A stretch of DNA of 64,000 bases from Plasmopara viticola (taxonomy: Eukaryota > Oomycota > Peronosporomycetes > Peronosporales > Peronosporaceae), in contig MBPM02000154.1 in the NCBI GenBank assembly GCA_001695595.3, positions 1 through 64,000 on the forward strand, read 5' to 3'. The first letter of the stretch is position 1. Every line of letters begins with the position of its first letter. The translations under genes were made by a program, and so were the position numbers. The notes beneath the pieces are model-generated. The model saw only the letters and a list, made by a program, of their open reading frames with translations. It made no database searches and was not told the origin of the DNA. Positions 24,485 to 36,763 of this stretch are shown in pieces.

Positions 24485-24557
24485 TGGTCATACAGGGGCT
24501 CGAACCCTGGACCGCAGCGTTATTAGCACTGTGCTCTACCGACTGAGCTATACGACC
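24485..24557 (-). tRNA. tRNA-Ile(AAT)
   Basis: Intact; L spacer. Confidence 0.95.
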
Positions 24558-24980
24558 GCTCACCATAACTACCTTGCTCAATACTTACAAACACGAAACC
24601 CGTTTACTATTGCAAACCATGCATACAATAACGGATCAATGCATACGAGCACACCGATGTTAATTTTATTCGCTATCTGCCGACTAATTTCTCATTCCAG
24701 TCAATCTTTGCGATAGCTTAACACGAAATGAATTCATCGATTCTATCAAGGCAAAGTTTTTAATTACTTGTATGTTCACACATCCCCCAGACAGCTGCAT
24801 GACGCTTTATAATTGCGAAGAGACAAGTCCGGTATGCATGAAGCAATATCGTTTGTTTTTGATATTTTCTTGTTTGCAGCAAGACTCTGACATTCAGGTG
24901 TGCTCAGCGGTATATGACAATACACACCGCAATAAAAATAAGCCAAAACGGTAAAGAGGCAACTTGACGGTAAATTCCGG

Positions 24981-25011
24981 CACTGTGCTCTACCGACTGA
25001 GCTATACGACC
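24981..25011 (-). pseudogene. Half tRNA-Ile (nt 1-31)
   Basis: The gene stops after the 5' anticodon stem and joins spacer at ccgg. The anticodon loop, T arm, acceptor 3' strand and about 20 bp of trailer are deleted. L spacer otherwise normal. Confidence 0.85.
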
Positions 25012-25429
25012 GCTCACCATAACTACCTTGCTCAATACTTACAAACACGAAACCCGTTTACTATTGCAAACCATGCATACAATAACGGATAAATGCATAC
25101 GAGCACACCGATATTAATTTTATTCGCTATCTGCCGACTAATTTCTCATTCCAGTCAATCTTTGCGATAGCTTAACACGAAATGAATTCATCGATTCTAT
25201 CAAGGCAAAGTTTTTAATAACTTGTATGTTCACACATCCCCCCAACAGATGCATGACGCTTTGAAGTTGCGAAGACACAAGACCGTATGCATGAAACAAC
25301 ATCGTTTGCTTTTGATATTTTCTTGTTCGGGTGTGCTCGGAGTTATTTTAATATACACAGCAATAAAAATAAGCCAAAACGGTAAAGAGGCAACTTGACG
25401 GTAAATTCCGGCCGTTGAGACCCAAATCA

Positions 25430-25502
25430 TGGTCATACAGGGGCTCGAACCCTGGACCGCAGCGTTATTAGCACTGTGCTCTACCGACTGAGCTATACGA
25501 CC
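25430..25502 (-). tRNA. tRNA-Ile(AAT)
   Basis: Intact; S spacer. Confidence 0.95.
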
Positions 25503-25921
25503 GCTCACCATAACTACCTTGCTCAATACTTACAAACACGAAACCCGTTTACTATTGCAAACCATGCATACAATAACGGATAAATGCATACGAGCACACC
25601 GATATTAATTTTATTCGCTATCTGCCGATTAATTTCTCATTCCAGTCAATCTCTGCGATAGCTTAACACGAAATGAATTCATCGATTCTATCAAGGCATA
25701 GTTTTTAATAACTTGTATGTTCACACATCCCCCAACAGATGCATGACGCTTTGAAGTTGCGAAGACACAAGACCGTATGCATGAAACAACATCGTTTGCT
25801 TTTGATATTTTCTTGTTCGGGTGTGCTCGGAGTTATATTTTAATATACACAGCAATAAAAATAAGCCAAAACGGTAAAGAGGCAACTTGACGGTAAATTC
25901 CGGCCGTTGAGACCCAAATCA

Positions 25922-25994
25922 TGGTCATACAGGGGCTCGAACCCTGGACCGCAGCGTTATTAGCACTGTGCTCTACCGACTGAGCTATACGACC
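25922..25994 (-). tRNA. tRNA-Ile(AAT)
   Basis: Intact; S spacer. Confidence 0.95.
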
Positions 25995-26434
25995 GCTCAC
26001 CATAACTACCTTGCTCAATACTTACAAACACGAAACCCGTTTACTATTGCAAACCATGCATACAATAACGGATCAATGCATACGAGCACACCGATGTTAA
26101 TTTTATTCGCTATCTGCCGACTAATTTCTCATTCCAGTCAATCTTTGCGATAGCTTAACACGAAATGAATTCATCGATTCTATCAAGGCAAAGTTTTTAA
26201 TTACTTGTATGTTCACACATCCCCAGACAGCTGCATGACGCTTTATAATTGCGAAGAGACAAGTCCGGTATGCATGAAGCAATATCGTTTGTTTTTGATA
26301 TTTTCTTGTTTGCAGCAAGACTCTGACATTCAGGTGTGCTCAGCGGTATATGACAATACACACCGCAATAAAAATAAGCCAAAACGGTAAAGAGGCAACT
26401 TGACGGTAAATTCCGGCCGTTGAGACCCAAATCA

Positions 26435-26507
26435 TGGTCATACAGGGGCTCGAACCCTGGACCGCAGCGTTATTAGCACTGTGCTCTACCGACTGAGCTA
26501 TACGACC
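26435..26507 (-). tRNA. tRNA-Ile(AAT)
   Basis: Intact; L spacer. Confidence 0.95.
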
Positions 26508-26923
26508 GCTCACCATAACTACCTTGCTCAATACTTACAAACACGAAACCCGTTTACTATTGCAAACCATGCATACAATAACGGATAAATGCATACGAGC
26601 ACACCGATATTAATTTTATTCGCTATCTGCCGATTAATTTCTCATTCCAGTCAATCTCTGCGATAGCTTAACACGAAATGAATTCATCGATTCTATCAAG
26701 GCATAGTTTTTAATACTTGTATGTTCACACATCCCCCAACAGATGCATGACGCTTTAAGTTGCGAAGACACAAGACCGTATGCATGAAAAACATCGTTTG
26801 CTTTTGATATTTTCTTGTTCGGGTGTGCTCGGAGTTATATTTTAATATACACAGCAATAAAACTAAGCCAAAACGGTAAAGAGGCAACTTGACGGTAAAT
26901 TCCGGCCGTTGAGACCCAAATCA

Positions 26924-26996
26924 TGGTCATACAGGGGCTCGAACCCTGGACCGCAGCGTTATTAGCACTGTGCTCTACCGACTGAGCTATACGACC
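26924..26996 (-). tRNA. tRNA-Ile(AAT)
   Basis: Intact; S spacer. Confidence 0.95.
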
Positions 26997-27415
26997 GCTC
27001 ACCATAACTACCTTGCTCAATACTTACAAACACGAAACCCGTTTACTATTGCAAACCATGCATACAATAACGGATAAATGCATACGAGCACACCGATATT
27101 AATTTTATTCGCTATCTGCCGACTAATTTCTCATTCCAGTCAATCTCTGCGATAGCTTAACACGAAATGAATTCATCGATTCTATCAAGGCATAGTTTTT
27201 AATAACTTGTATGTTCACACATCCCCCAACAGATGCATGACGCTTTGAAGTTGCGAAGACACAAGACCGTATGCATGAAACAACATCGTTTGCTTTTGAT
27301 ATTTTCTTGTTCGGGTGTGCTCGGAGTTATATTTTAATATACACAGCAATAAAAATAAGCCAAAACGGTAAAGAGGCAACTTGACGGTAAATTCCGGCCG
27401 TTGAGACCCAAATCA

Positions 27416-27488
27416 TGGTCATACAGGGGCTCGAACCCTGGACCGCAGCGTTATTAGCACTGTGCTCTACCGACTGAGCTATACGACC
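27416..27488 (-). tRNA. tRNA-Ile(AAT)
   Basis: Intact; 2-nt loss just upstream; S spacer. Confidence 0.95.
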
Positions 27489-27927
27489 GCACCATAACTA
27501 CCTTGCTCAATACTTACAAACACGAAACCCGTTTACTATTGCAAACCATGCATACAATAACGGATCAATGCATACGAGCACACCGATGTTAATTTTATTC
27601 GCTATCTGCCGACTAATTTCTCATTCCAGTCAATCTTTGCGATAGCTTAACACGAAATGAATTCATCGATTCTATCAAGGCAAAGTTTTTAATTACTTGT
27701 ATGTTCACACATCCCCCAGACAGCTGCATGACGCTTTATAATTGCGAAGAGACAAGTCCGGTATGCATGAAGCAATATCGTTTGTTTTTGATATTTTCTT
27801 GTTTGCAGCAAGACTCTGACATTCAGGTGTGCTCAGCGGTATATGACAATACACACCGCAATAAAAATAAGCCAAAACGGTAAAGAGGCAACTTGACGGT
27901 AAATTCCGGCCGTTGAGACCCAAATCA

Positions 27928-28000
27928 TGGTCATACAGGGGCTCGAACCCTGGACCGCAGCGTTATTAGCACTGTGCTCTACCGACTGAGCTATACGACC
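27928..28000 (-). tRNA. tRNA-Ile(AAT)
   Basis: Intact; L spacer. Confidence 0.95.
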
Positions 28001-28439
28001 GCTCACCATAACTACCTTGCTCAATACTTACAAACACGAAACCCGTTTACTATTGCAAACCATGCATACAATAACGGATAAATGCATACGAGCACACCGA
28101 TATTAATTTTATTCGCTATCTGCCGATTAATTTCTCATTCCAGTCAATCTTTGCGATAGCTTAACACGAAATGAATTCATCGATTCTATCAAGGCAAAGT
28201 TTTTAATTACTTGTATGTTCACACATCCCCCAACAGCTGCATGACGCTTTATAATTGCGAAGAGACAAGTCCGGTATGCATGAAGCAATATCGTTTGTTT
28301 TGATATTTTCTTGTTTGCAGCAAGACTCTGACATTCAGGTGTGCTCAGCGGTATATGACAATACACACCGCAATAAAAATAAGCCAAAACGGTAAAGAGG
28401 CAACTTGACGGTAAATTCCGGCCGTTGAGACCCAAATCA

Positions 28440-28512
28440 TGGTCATACAGGGGCTCGAACCCTGGACCGCAGCGTTATTAGCACTGTGCTCTACCGACTG
28501 AGCTATACGACC
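28440..28512 (-). tRNA. tRNA-Ile(AAT)
   Basis: Intact; L spacer. Confidence 0.95.
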
Positions 28513-28927
28513 GCTCACCATAACTACCTTGCTCAATACTTACAAACACGAAACCCGTTTACTATTGCAAACCATGCATACAATAACGGATAAATGCATA
28601 CGAGCACACCGATATTAATTTTATTCGCTATCTGCCGATTAATTTCTCATTCCAGTCAATCTTTGCGATAGCTTAACACGAAATGAATTCATCGATTCTA
28701 TCAAGGCAAGTTTTTAATTACTTGTATGTTCACACATCCCCCAACAGATGCATGACGCTTTAAATTGCGAAGACACAAGACCGTATGCATGAAACAACAT
28801 CGTTTGTTTTTGATATTTTCTTGTTCGGGTGTGCTCGGAGTATATTTTAATATACACAGCAATAAAATAAGCCAAAACGGTAAAGAGGCAACTTGACGGT
28901 AAATTCCGGCCGTTGAGACCCAAATCA

Positions 28928-29000
28928 TGGTCATACAGGGGCTCGAACCCTGGACCGCAGCGTTATTAGCACTGTGCTCTACCGACTGAGCTATACGACC
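28928..29000 (-). tRNA. tRNA-Ile(AAT)
   Basis: Intact; S spacer. Confidence 0.95.
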
Positions 29001-29413
29001 GCTCACCATAACTACCTTGCTCAATACTTACAAACACGAAACCCGTTTACTATTGCAAACCATGCATACAATAACGGATAATGCATACGAGCACACCGAT
29101 ATTAATTTTATTCGCTATCTGCCGACTAATTTCTCATTCCAGTCAATCTTGCGATAGCTTAACACGAAATGAATTCATCGATTCTATCAAGGCAAGTTTT
29201 TAATTACTTGTATGTTCACACATCCCCCAGACAGATGCATGACGCTTTAATTGCGAAGACACAAGACCGTATGCATGAACAACATCGTTTGTTTTGATAT
29301 TTTCTTGTTCGGGTGTGCTCGGAGTTATATTTTAATATACACAGCAATAAAAATAAGCCAAAACGGTAAAGAGGCAACTTGACGGTAAATTCCGGCCGTT
29401 GAGACCCAAATCA

Positions 29414-29486
29414 TGGTCATACAGGGGCTCGAACCCTGGACCGCAGCGTTATTAGCACTGTGCTCTACCGACTGAGCTATACGACC
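29414..29486 (-). tRNA. tRNA-Ile(AAT)
   Basis: Intact; S spacer. Confidence 0.95.
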
Positions 29487-29927
29487 GCTCACCATAACTA
29501 CCTTGCTCAATACTTACAAACACGAAACCCGTTTACTATTGCAAACCATGCATACAATAACGGATCAATGCATACGAGCACACCGATGTTAATTTTATTC
29601 GCTATCTGCCGACTAATTTCTCATTCCAGTCAATCTTTGCGATAGCTTAACACGAAATGAATTCATCGATTCTATCAAGGCAAAGTTTTTAATTACTTGT
29701 ATGTTCACACATCCCCCAGACAGCTGCATGACGCTTTATAATTGCGAAGAGACAAGTCCGGTATGCATGAAGCAATATCGTTTGTTTTTGATATTTTCTT
29801 GTTTGCAGCAAGACTCTGACATTCAGGTGTGCTCAGCGGTATATGACAATACACACCGCAATAAAAATAAGCCAAAACGGTAAAGAGGCAACTTGACGGT
29901 AAATTCCGGCCGTTGAGACCCAAATCA

Positions 29928-29999
29928 TGGTCATACAGGGGCTCGAACCCTGGACCGCAGCGTTATTAGCACTGTGCTCTACCGAAGAGCTATACGACC
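29928..29999 (-). pseudogene. tRNA-Ile copy with D-loop/A-box lesion
   Basis: 72 nt. The D loop is shortened and altered (AGTCGG reads TTCGG), which hits the A box and the A14/G15 tertiary positions. Weak gene or pseudogene. L spacer. Confidence 0.6.
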
Positions 30000-30440
30000 G
30001 CTCACCATAACTACCTTGCTCAATACTTACAAACACGAAACCCGTTTACTATTGCAAACCATGCATACAATAACGGATAAATGCATACGAGCACACCGAT
30101 ATTAATTTTATTCGCTATCTGCCGATTAATTTCTCATTCCAGTCAATCTCTGCGATAGCTTAACACGAAATGAATTCATCGATTCTATCAAGGCATAGTT
30201 TTTAATAACTTGTATGTTCACACATCCCCCCAACAGATGCATGACGCTTTATAATTGCGAAGAGACAAGTCCGGTATGCATGAAGCAATATCGTTTGTTT
30301 TTGATATTTTCTTGTTTGCAGCAAGACTCTGACATTCAGGTGTGCTCAGCGGTATATGACAATACACACCGCAATAAAAATAAGCCAAAACGGTAAAGAG
30401 GCAACTTGACGGTAAATTCCGGCCGTTGAGACCCAAATCA

Positions 30441-30513
30441 TGGTCATACAGGGGCTCGAACCCTGGACCGCAGCGTTATTAGCACTGTGCTCTACCGACT
30501 GAGCTATACGACC
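30441..30513 (-). tRNA. tRNA-Ile(AAT)
   Basis: Intact; one upstream base changed; L spacer. Confidence 0.95.
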
Positions 30514-30859
30514 ACTCACCATAACTACCTTGCTCAATACTTACAAACACGAAACCCGTTTACTATTGCAAACCATGCATACAATAACGGATCAATGCAT
30601 ACGAGCACACCGATGTTAATTTTATTCGCTATCTGCCGATTAATTTCTCATTCCAGTCAATCTCTGCGATAGCTTAACACGAAATGAATTCATCGATTCT
30701 ATCAAGGCAAGTTTTTAATAACTTGTATGTTCACACATCCCCCCAACAGATGCATGACGCTTTGAAGTTGCGAAGACACAAGACCGTATGCATGAAGCAA
30801 CATCGTTTGTTTTTGTTATTTTCTTGTTTGCAGCAAGACTCTGACATTCAGGTGTGCTC

Positions 30860-30977
30860 TGTTGGAGAATCGACGCCTCGACCAGCAACTACATATCGGT
30901 AAGTACCGGTATCTGCAATCAGTTGGTGACTACTTAAAATTAGCACTTATAAATATATTCACTTTTGCAATTTGCCA
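30860..30977 (+). repeat. 5' LTR (118 bp)
   Basis: Starts TGTTGG and ends TTTGCCA; matches 34990-35107. A TATA-like TATAAATATA lies at 30948-30957. A primer-site-like TGG begins at 30978. Confidence 0.85.
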
Positions 30978-31639
30978 TGGACGCGTCTACGCCAAGCCGG
31001 ATTAACAAGTTCGACGGCACCAACTTCCACAACTGGAAATTCAAGATGCAGATGGTGTTGGAGGAGAAAGATCTGTGGGACGTGGCAAGTGGCGAGATTA
31101 AGTTGGAGCAGTGCGTCACTTCGCTGGACCAAGGAACCTATAAGAGGAAGTCACGCAAGGCGCTTGCGATCATCTGTCTCGCGATGGAAGATTCGCAGCT
31201 GCCACTGGTTCGTTCTGCGACTGGCGCGCATGATGCATGGTCAAGACTCGAAGGACATTTCGAGAAGAAGAGCCTCGCCAATCGACTCTTCCTTCGTCGA
31301 CGTTTCCTGACAGCAACAATGGATGAAGGTGATGATGTGCTTCAGCACATTAACAAGTTGAAGACACTAGCGGAGCAGCTTGATGCGATCGGGGCTCCGG
31401 TTAGCGAGGACGACTTGGTTATCACGCTTCTGAGCAGTTTGAGTGAATCGTACCAATTTCTCATCACGGCACTGGAGTCACGTGCTGATTCGTTGACGTG
31501 GGATCTCGTGACGTCTCGGGTACTACATGAAGACATGAAGCGCAAGGAACAGGGTGGCGGCATCGATGGAGCCGCGCACAACCAAGGGCAAGCGTTCATG
31601 GCTAATGATAACAACAAGCGCAAAGGACGTCTTGTGTAG
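30977..31639 (+). pseudogene. gag: Copia gag (capsid)
   Basis: The ATG at 30977 opens a 220-codon frame with the Copia gag signature: start MDAS..INKFDGTNFHNWK, then a UBN2-type central region (W..L..HF and L..LSESY motifs). It stops at TAG 31637-31639, but the same frame continues into the zinc knuckle and protease. The amber is therefore either a mutation inside gag-pol or a leaky stop. Gag would form the virus-like particle in the cytoplasm. The start codon shares its A with the LTR end. A longer frame using a TTG at 30965 lies inside the LTR and is not preferred. Confidence 0.85.
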
Positions 31640-31885
31640 GCGAAGACAAGTGGATCTTGCCATTACTGTGGGGAACAAGGTCATTGGATTGCCAAGTGTT
31701 CCGCGCGAATTCGTGATAATGCGGAGCGGCAAAGGCCACAGCGTGCGAATGTCGCACAAGTTGAAGATGTTTCTAGCGACTTTCTATTTTCGGTGGGTGG
31801 TGACACAAGTGCTACCAAGTCAAGCAGTGTTTGGCTGGTAGACTCGGGTGCAACTCAGCATATGACGCACTCGAAGAGTACATGA
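31640..31885 (+). pseudogene. Copia gag C-terminus and protease
   Basis: In the gag frame after the TAG: a CCHC zinc knuckle CHYCGEQGHWIAKC (31658-31699) and an aspartic protease active site VDSGATQHMT around 31838-31867. The frame ends at TGA 31883; the continuation is in another frame, so a 1-nt indel near 31875 interrupts the protease. Confidence 0.85.
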
Positions 31886-33330
31886 TCAACTACAAGGTCA
31901 TGTCTCTGGTGGACGTACACCTCGCTGATGACGGTATTGTTCAAGCGGTTGGAACGGGTGACATAGTTATGTCAATGCAAACACCACGTGGAATCAAGAA
32001 AGGTGTACTTACACGTGTGTGGCACATTCCGAAACTACTGCGAAATTTGTTTTCAGTGGGCCGTTTTACGAAGGATGTCGGACCAGTTACCTTTGAGCGA
32101 GATGGTTGCTTTGCAAATGCAAAAGGTTTGCGATGGCAGCTTGGTGCTCGCGAAGGAAAGGGTTTGTTCAAGCTCTGCATGACACCAATTCCAGCTGAGA
32201 CGGCAAATGTGACAACTTCGATGGGATGCCATGGGGACACCAATTCGTACCTCTGGCACCTTCGACTTGGTCACATTGGCTTTAGTGGATTGGATGCCAT
32301 TGTTAAGAAAAACTATGGAACTGGTATTGACATTGCGTCTGTTAAGCAGTGGGAGGCGTGTGACGGATGTTCGCTTGGCAAACAAACGCGTACAAGCTAC
32401 ATCAAGTCATCACCTAACCGTGCGAAACAAGTGCTGGAGGTCATCCACAGTGATGTTTGTGGCCCTATGCGGACGCCTACTTTTAGTGGAAAGCGATATT
32501 TCGTCACATTTATTGATGACAAATCACACTTTTGCACGGTATACTTGCTGCGCAACAAATCCGAAGTTTTTACCAAGTTTGCTGAATATGTCGCGCTTGC
32601 TGAAACGCAAACCGGATATCGAGTAAAGTCGCTTCGCAGTGACAATGGTGGAGAATATACATCGCACAGAATGGCCAAGTTTTGCAGTGACCGGGGAATC
32701 GCTCAAAAGTTCACCCCGCCGTACACACCACAGCTGAATGGAGTGGCTGAGCGCATGAACCGAACGTTGGTTGAGTGCGCGAGGTGCATGATGGAACACG
32801 CTGGATTACCAAAAATTTACTGGGGCGAAGCAGTTATGACCGCTGCATTCCTACGAAATCGTTGTCCTACACGCGCTGTTTCTCACGACAAGTCACCTCA
32901 CCAAATTTGGACCGGTAAAAAGCCATTGCTGGCAAACCTTAAGGTGTTTGGTTGCCACGCATTTGTCACGGTTCCCAAAGAAAAGCGCACCAAACTTGAT
33001 GCAAGGTCGGTACGCTGCCGCTTTATCGGTTATTCCGAGCATGAAAAGGCGTATCGTTTTGAGGAACTACAAACTCGTCGTGTGCTAGTCAGTCGCGATG
33101 CCAGGTTTATGGAAATGGTCTTTGATACTGGGAAGCGTGATCACTGCAATGAAGAGGTTGTCATCGAAGATGTCGAAGAAACTGATGAAGAATCACAAGA
33201 AGAAGAGGCAACTTCTTCCGATGTTGACATTGAGGTGGGCAGGAAACGTCACCAACGAAATGAATCGCTCGAGAAAGCAACAGAAATACAAGAATTAAGC
33301 GGCATACAATCTTCAGCAAAGGTCGTGGAC
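31868..33330 (+). pseudogene. Copia integrase region (with protease C-terminus)
   Basis: The open frame carries the rest of the protease, then an HHCC zinc-binding module (LWHLRLGH...CDGC). The DDE integrase core follows: D in IHSDVCGP (about 32450), D in RSDNGGEY (about 32640) and E in NGVAERMNR (about 32745). An acidic linker (33130-33235) comes next. The enzyme would insert the cDNA into chromosomal DNA. After about 33320 the frame is wrong and the RT frame takes over. Confidence 0.9.
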
Positions 33331-34212
33331 TTAAAGAGATGTCGGCAGCAGCACAAGACTGCTTCAATGTTGAGGCGGCCTACGTCATGGATTCAGTGGG
33401 AGAAATGCCGACTTCATTCAAGTCGGCTATGGAATCTAGTGACGCTGTAAAGTGGAAGGAAACCTGTGACTCAGAGGTTAAGTCCCTGCATAAAAATCAA
33501 ACTTGGGAGATTGTGCCATTGCCAAAAGGACGCAAGGCGATTGGATGCAGATGGGTTTTTCGCGTGAAAGAGAATCAAGACGGGGAAGTTGAAAGGTTTA
33601 AGGCTCGTCTTGTTGCTAAAGGCTTCTCACAGAAGTACGGCATTGACTATGATGAAACGTTTGCACCGGTGGCGAAGCTCGCATCAATTCGGATCCTGTT
33701 TAGTCTTGCTGCCAAATACAGCCTTACACTGCATCAAATGGACGTCAAGACAGCGTTCCTTAACGGACCGTTGGATGAAGACATATACATGGAGCAACCG
33801 GACGGCTTTGTGAATCAAGAGCACCCGAATTTTGTTTGCAAGCTCAAGCGGTCACTATACGGCCTGAAACAGTCACCTCGCATGTGGAACAAGACCATCG
33901 ACGAGTTCATGCTTAAGCTTGGGTTCAAGAAGTGTGAGTCAGACCACTGCATTTACTTGATGCGAAACGACCAAGCCATGATCTTTGTGGCTCTTTACGT
34001 TGATGATTTAGTGCTCGCAAGCAGCAGTGTCAAGATTCTACAAGATACCAAGCAAGCATTAAGTAATCGATTCGAGATGACTGATATGGGCCAGCTCAAG
34101 TTTTTCCTCGGAATTGAAATTGAGCAAGACAAGACAAGTGGAGTTATTTCGATGCGACAGAATAAGTTTGCAAGTGACATTTTGCACAATTTTAGGATGG
34201 ATGCCAGTAACC
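33321..34212 (+). pseudogene. Copia reverse transcriptase
   Basis: RVT_2-type [52 protein letters not shown] and catalytic YVDDLVLA at about 33999-34022, then [12 protein letters not shown]. All core motifs are intact within this frame. A 1-nt indel near 34212 throws the frame off before RNase H. Confidence 0.92.
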
Positions 34213-34213
34213 G

Positions 34214-35032
34214 GTCAAGACACCTCAAGATCCGGGCCTCAAACTGACAAAGAATATGTGTGAAGACGGTTGTAAGCACGACGTGACCATGGCTGGAGTC
34301 CCCTATCGAAATGCAGTAGGGTGCGTCATGTATCTCATGGTATGTACTCGACCAGACCTCGCGGCAGCAGTGGGAGTACTCAGCCAATTTGCGGCAGATC
34401 CATGTCCTACTCATTGGCAAGCACTCAAGCGGGTCTTCAGGTACATTCAAGGGACAAGGACACATGGTATTGAATTCCAACCGGGCTGCGATGATGGACT
34501 TCGAGGTTTCACGGATGCAGATTGGGCTGGAGATATTGCAACAAGAAGAAGCACGAGCGGCTATGCGTTTATGATGAACGGCGGATGCATCAGCTGGAGA
34601 AGCAAGAAGCAACGTACGGTGGCGCTGTCATCTACTGAAGCTGAATACATGGCGTTGTCGGAGGCAACACAAGAGGCTATATGGCTAAAGGCTTTCTTGT
34701 GCGAATTGGGTGAGTTGACAACTGATGAAGCGGTTACAGTTTACGAGGACAATCAGGGCTCCATTGCATTGGCCAAGAACCCGGAATTTCACAAGCGCAC
34801 CAAGCACATCGACATTCGTTATCATTTTGTTCGTGAAAAGGTAGAAGATGGCCAAGTGGTGTTGCAGTATTGCTCAACAAACGACATGATGGCCGACATG
34901 ATGACCAAGCCAATCAGCGCTGTGCAGTTTCAAAATCTCCGGAACAAGTTGGGCATCAAGTCGCCAAGTGCTGACGAGTCGAGTGGGAGTGTTGGAGAAT
35001 CGACGCCTCGACCAGCAATTACATATCGGTAA
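34214..35032 (+). pseudogene. Copia RNase H and C-terminus
   Basis: YRNAVGCVMYL...RPDLAAAVG connection, then RNase H with D in GFTDADWAG, E in SSTEAEYMAL and D in VYEDNQGS, then HIDIRYHFVREK. The frame ends 43 nt inside the 3' LTR, a common Copia arrangement. The purine-rich GAGTGGGAG just before 34990 fits a polypurine tract. Confidence 0.9.
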
Positions 35033-35107
35033 GTACTGGTATCTGCAATCAGTTGGTGACTACTTAAAATTAGCACTTATAAATATATTCACTTTTGCAA
35101 TTTGCCA
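34990..35107 (+). repeat. 3' LTR (118 bp match)
   Basis: Two C/T differences from the 5' LTR. It is followed by 27 nt that do not match the sequence after the 5' LTR, before TSD TGCTC at 35135. Confidence 0.85.
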
Positions 35108-35232
35108 ACTAGTGCCCAAGTAACATTTTCAATTTGCTCAACGGTATATGACAATACACACCGCAATAAAAATAAGCCAAAACGGTAAAGAGGCAACTTG
35201 ACGGTAAATTCCGGCCGTTGAGACCCAAATCA

Positions 35233-35305
35233 TGGTCATACAGGGGCTCGAACCCTGGACCGCAGCGTTATTAGCACTGTGCTCTACCGACTGAGCTATA
35301 CGACC
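35233..35305 (-). tRNA. tRNA-Ile(AAT)
   Basis: Intact; its L spacer is split by the Copia element. Confidence 0.95.
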
Positions 35306-35741
35306 GCTCACCATAACTACCTTGCTCAATACTTACAAACACGAAACCCGTTTACTATTGCAAACCATGCATACAATAACGGATCAATGCATACGAGCAC
35401 ACCGATGTTAATTTTATTCGCTATCTGCCGATTAATTTCTCATTCCAGTCAATCTTTGCGATAGCTTAACACGAAATGAATTCATCGATTCTATCAAGGC
35501 AAAGTTTTTAATTACTTGTATGTTCACACATCCCCCAGACAGCTGCATGACGCTTTATAATTGCGAAGAGACAAGTCCGGTATGCATGAAGCAATATCGT
35601 TTGTTTTGATATTTTCTTGTTTGCAGCAAGACTCTGACATTCGGTGTGCTCAGCAGTATATGACAATACACACCGAAAAAAATAAGCCAAAACGGTAAAG
35701 AGCAACTTGACGGTAAATTCCGGCCGTTGAGACCCAAATCA

Positions 35742-35814
35742 TGGTCATACAGGGGCTCGAACCCTGGACCGCAGCGTTATTAGCACTGTGCTCTACCGAC
35801 TGAGCTATACGACC
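35742..35814 (-). tRNA. tRNA-Ile(AAT)
   Basis: Intact; L spacer with several 1-nt losses. Confidence 0.95.
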
Positions 35815-36250
35815 GCTCACCATAACTACCTTGCTCAATACTTACAAACACGAAACCCGTTTACTATTGCAAACCATGCATACAATAACGGATAAATGCA
35901 TACGAGCACACCGATGTTAATTTTATTCGCTATCTGCCGACAAATTTCTCATTCAATCTTTGCGATAGCTTAACACGAAATGAATTCATCGATTCTATCA
36001 AGGCAAAGTTTTTAATTACTTGTATGTTCACACATCCCCCAGACAGCTGCATGACGCTTTATAATTGCGAAGAGACAAGTCCGGTATGCATGAAGCAATA
36101 TCGTTTGTTTTTGATATTTTCTTGTTTGCAGCAAGACTCTGACATTCAGGTGTGCTCAGCGGTATATGACAATACACACCGCAATAAAAATAAGCCAAAA
36201 CGGTAAAGAGGCAACTTGACGGTAAATTCCGGCCGTTGAGACCCAAATCA

Positions 36251-36323
36251 TGGTCATACAGGGGCTCGAACCCTGGACCGCAGCGTTATTAGCACTGTGC
36301 TCTACCGACTGAGCTATACGACC
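36251..36323 (-). tRNA. tRNA-Ile(AAT)
   Basis: Intact; L spacer. Confidence 0.95.
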
Positions 36324-36763
36324 GCTCACCATAACTACCTTGCTCAATACTTACAAACACGAAACCCGTTTACTATTGCAAACCATGCATACAATAACGG
36401 ATAAATGCATACGAGCACACCGATGTTAATTTTATTCGCTATCTGCCGACTAATTTCTCATTCCAGTCAATCTTTGCGATAGCTTAACACGAAATGAATT
36501 CATCGATTCTATCAAGGCAAAGTTTTTAATTACTTGTATGTTCACACATCCCCCAGACAGCTGCATGACGCTTTATAATTGCGAAGAGACAAGTCCGGTA
36601 TGCATGAAGCAATATCGTTTGTTTTTGATATTTTCTTGTTTGCAGCAAGACTCTGACATTCAGGTGTGCTCAGCAGTATATGACAATACACACCGAAATA
36701 AAAATAAGCCGAAAACGGTAAAGAGCAACTTGACGGTCATTCCGGCCGTTGAGACCCAAATCA

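Larger units (their letters stand above)
30860..35134 (+). mobile_element. Ty1/Copia LTR retrotransposon (decayed)
   Basis: Order LTR-gag-PR-INT-RT-RNaseH-LTR defines Copia. It sits in the L spacer between tRNAs 30441 and 35233, with a 5-bp TSD TGCTC at 30855-30859 and 35135-35139. The two LTR copies differ at 2 of 118 positions, so insertion looks fairly recent. Even so, the reading frame is broken once by an amber codon (31637) and three times by frameshifts (near 31875, 33320, 34212). About 27 bp of unmatched sequence (35108-35134) lies between the 3' LTR match and the TSD. It does not touch a tRNA gene, unlike the LINE and SINE insertions. Confidence 0.93.

Noticed and set aside
31342..31623. 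Antisense ORFs within Copia and LINE coding regions
   Set aside because: Shadows of the sense-strand gag, pol and ORF1/ORF2 frames.
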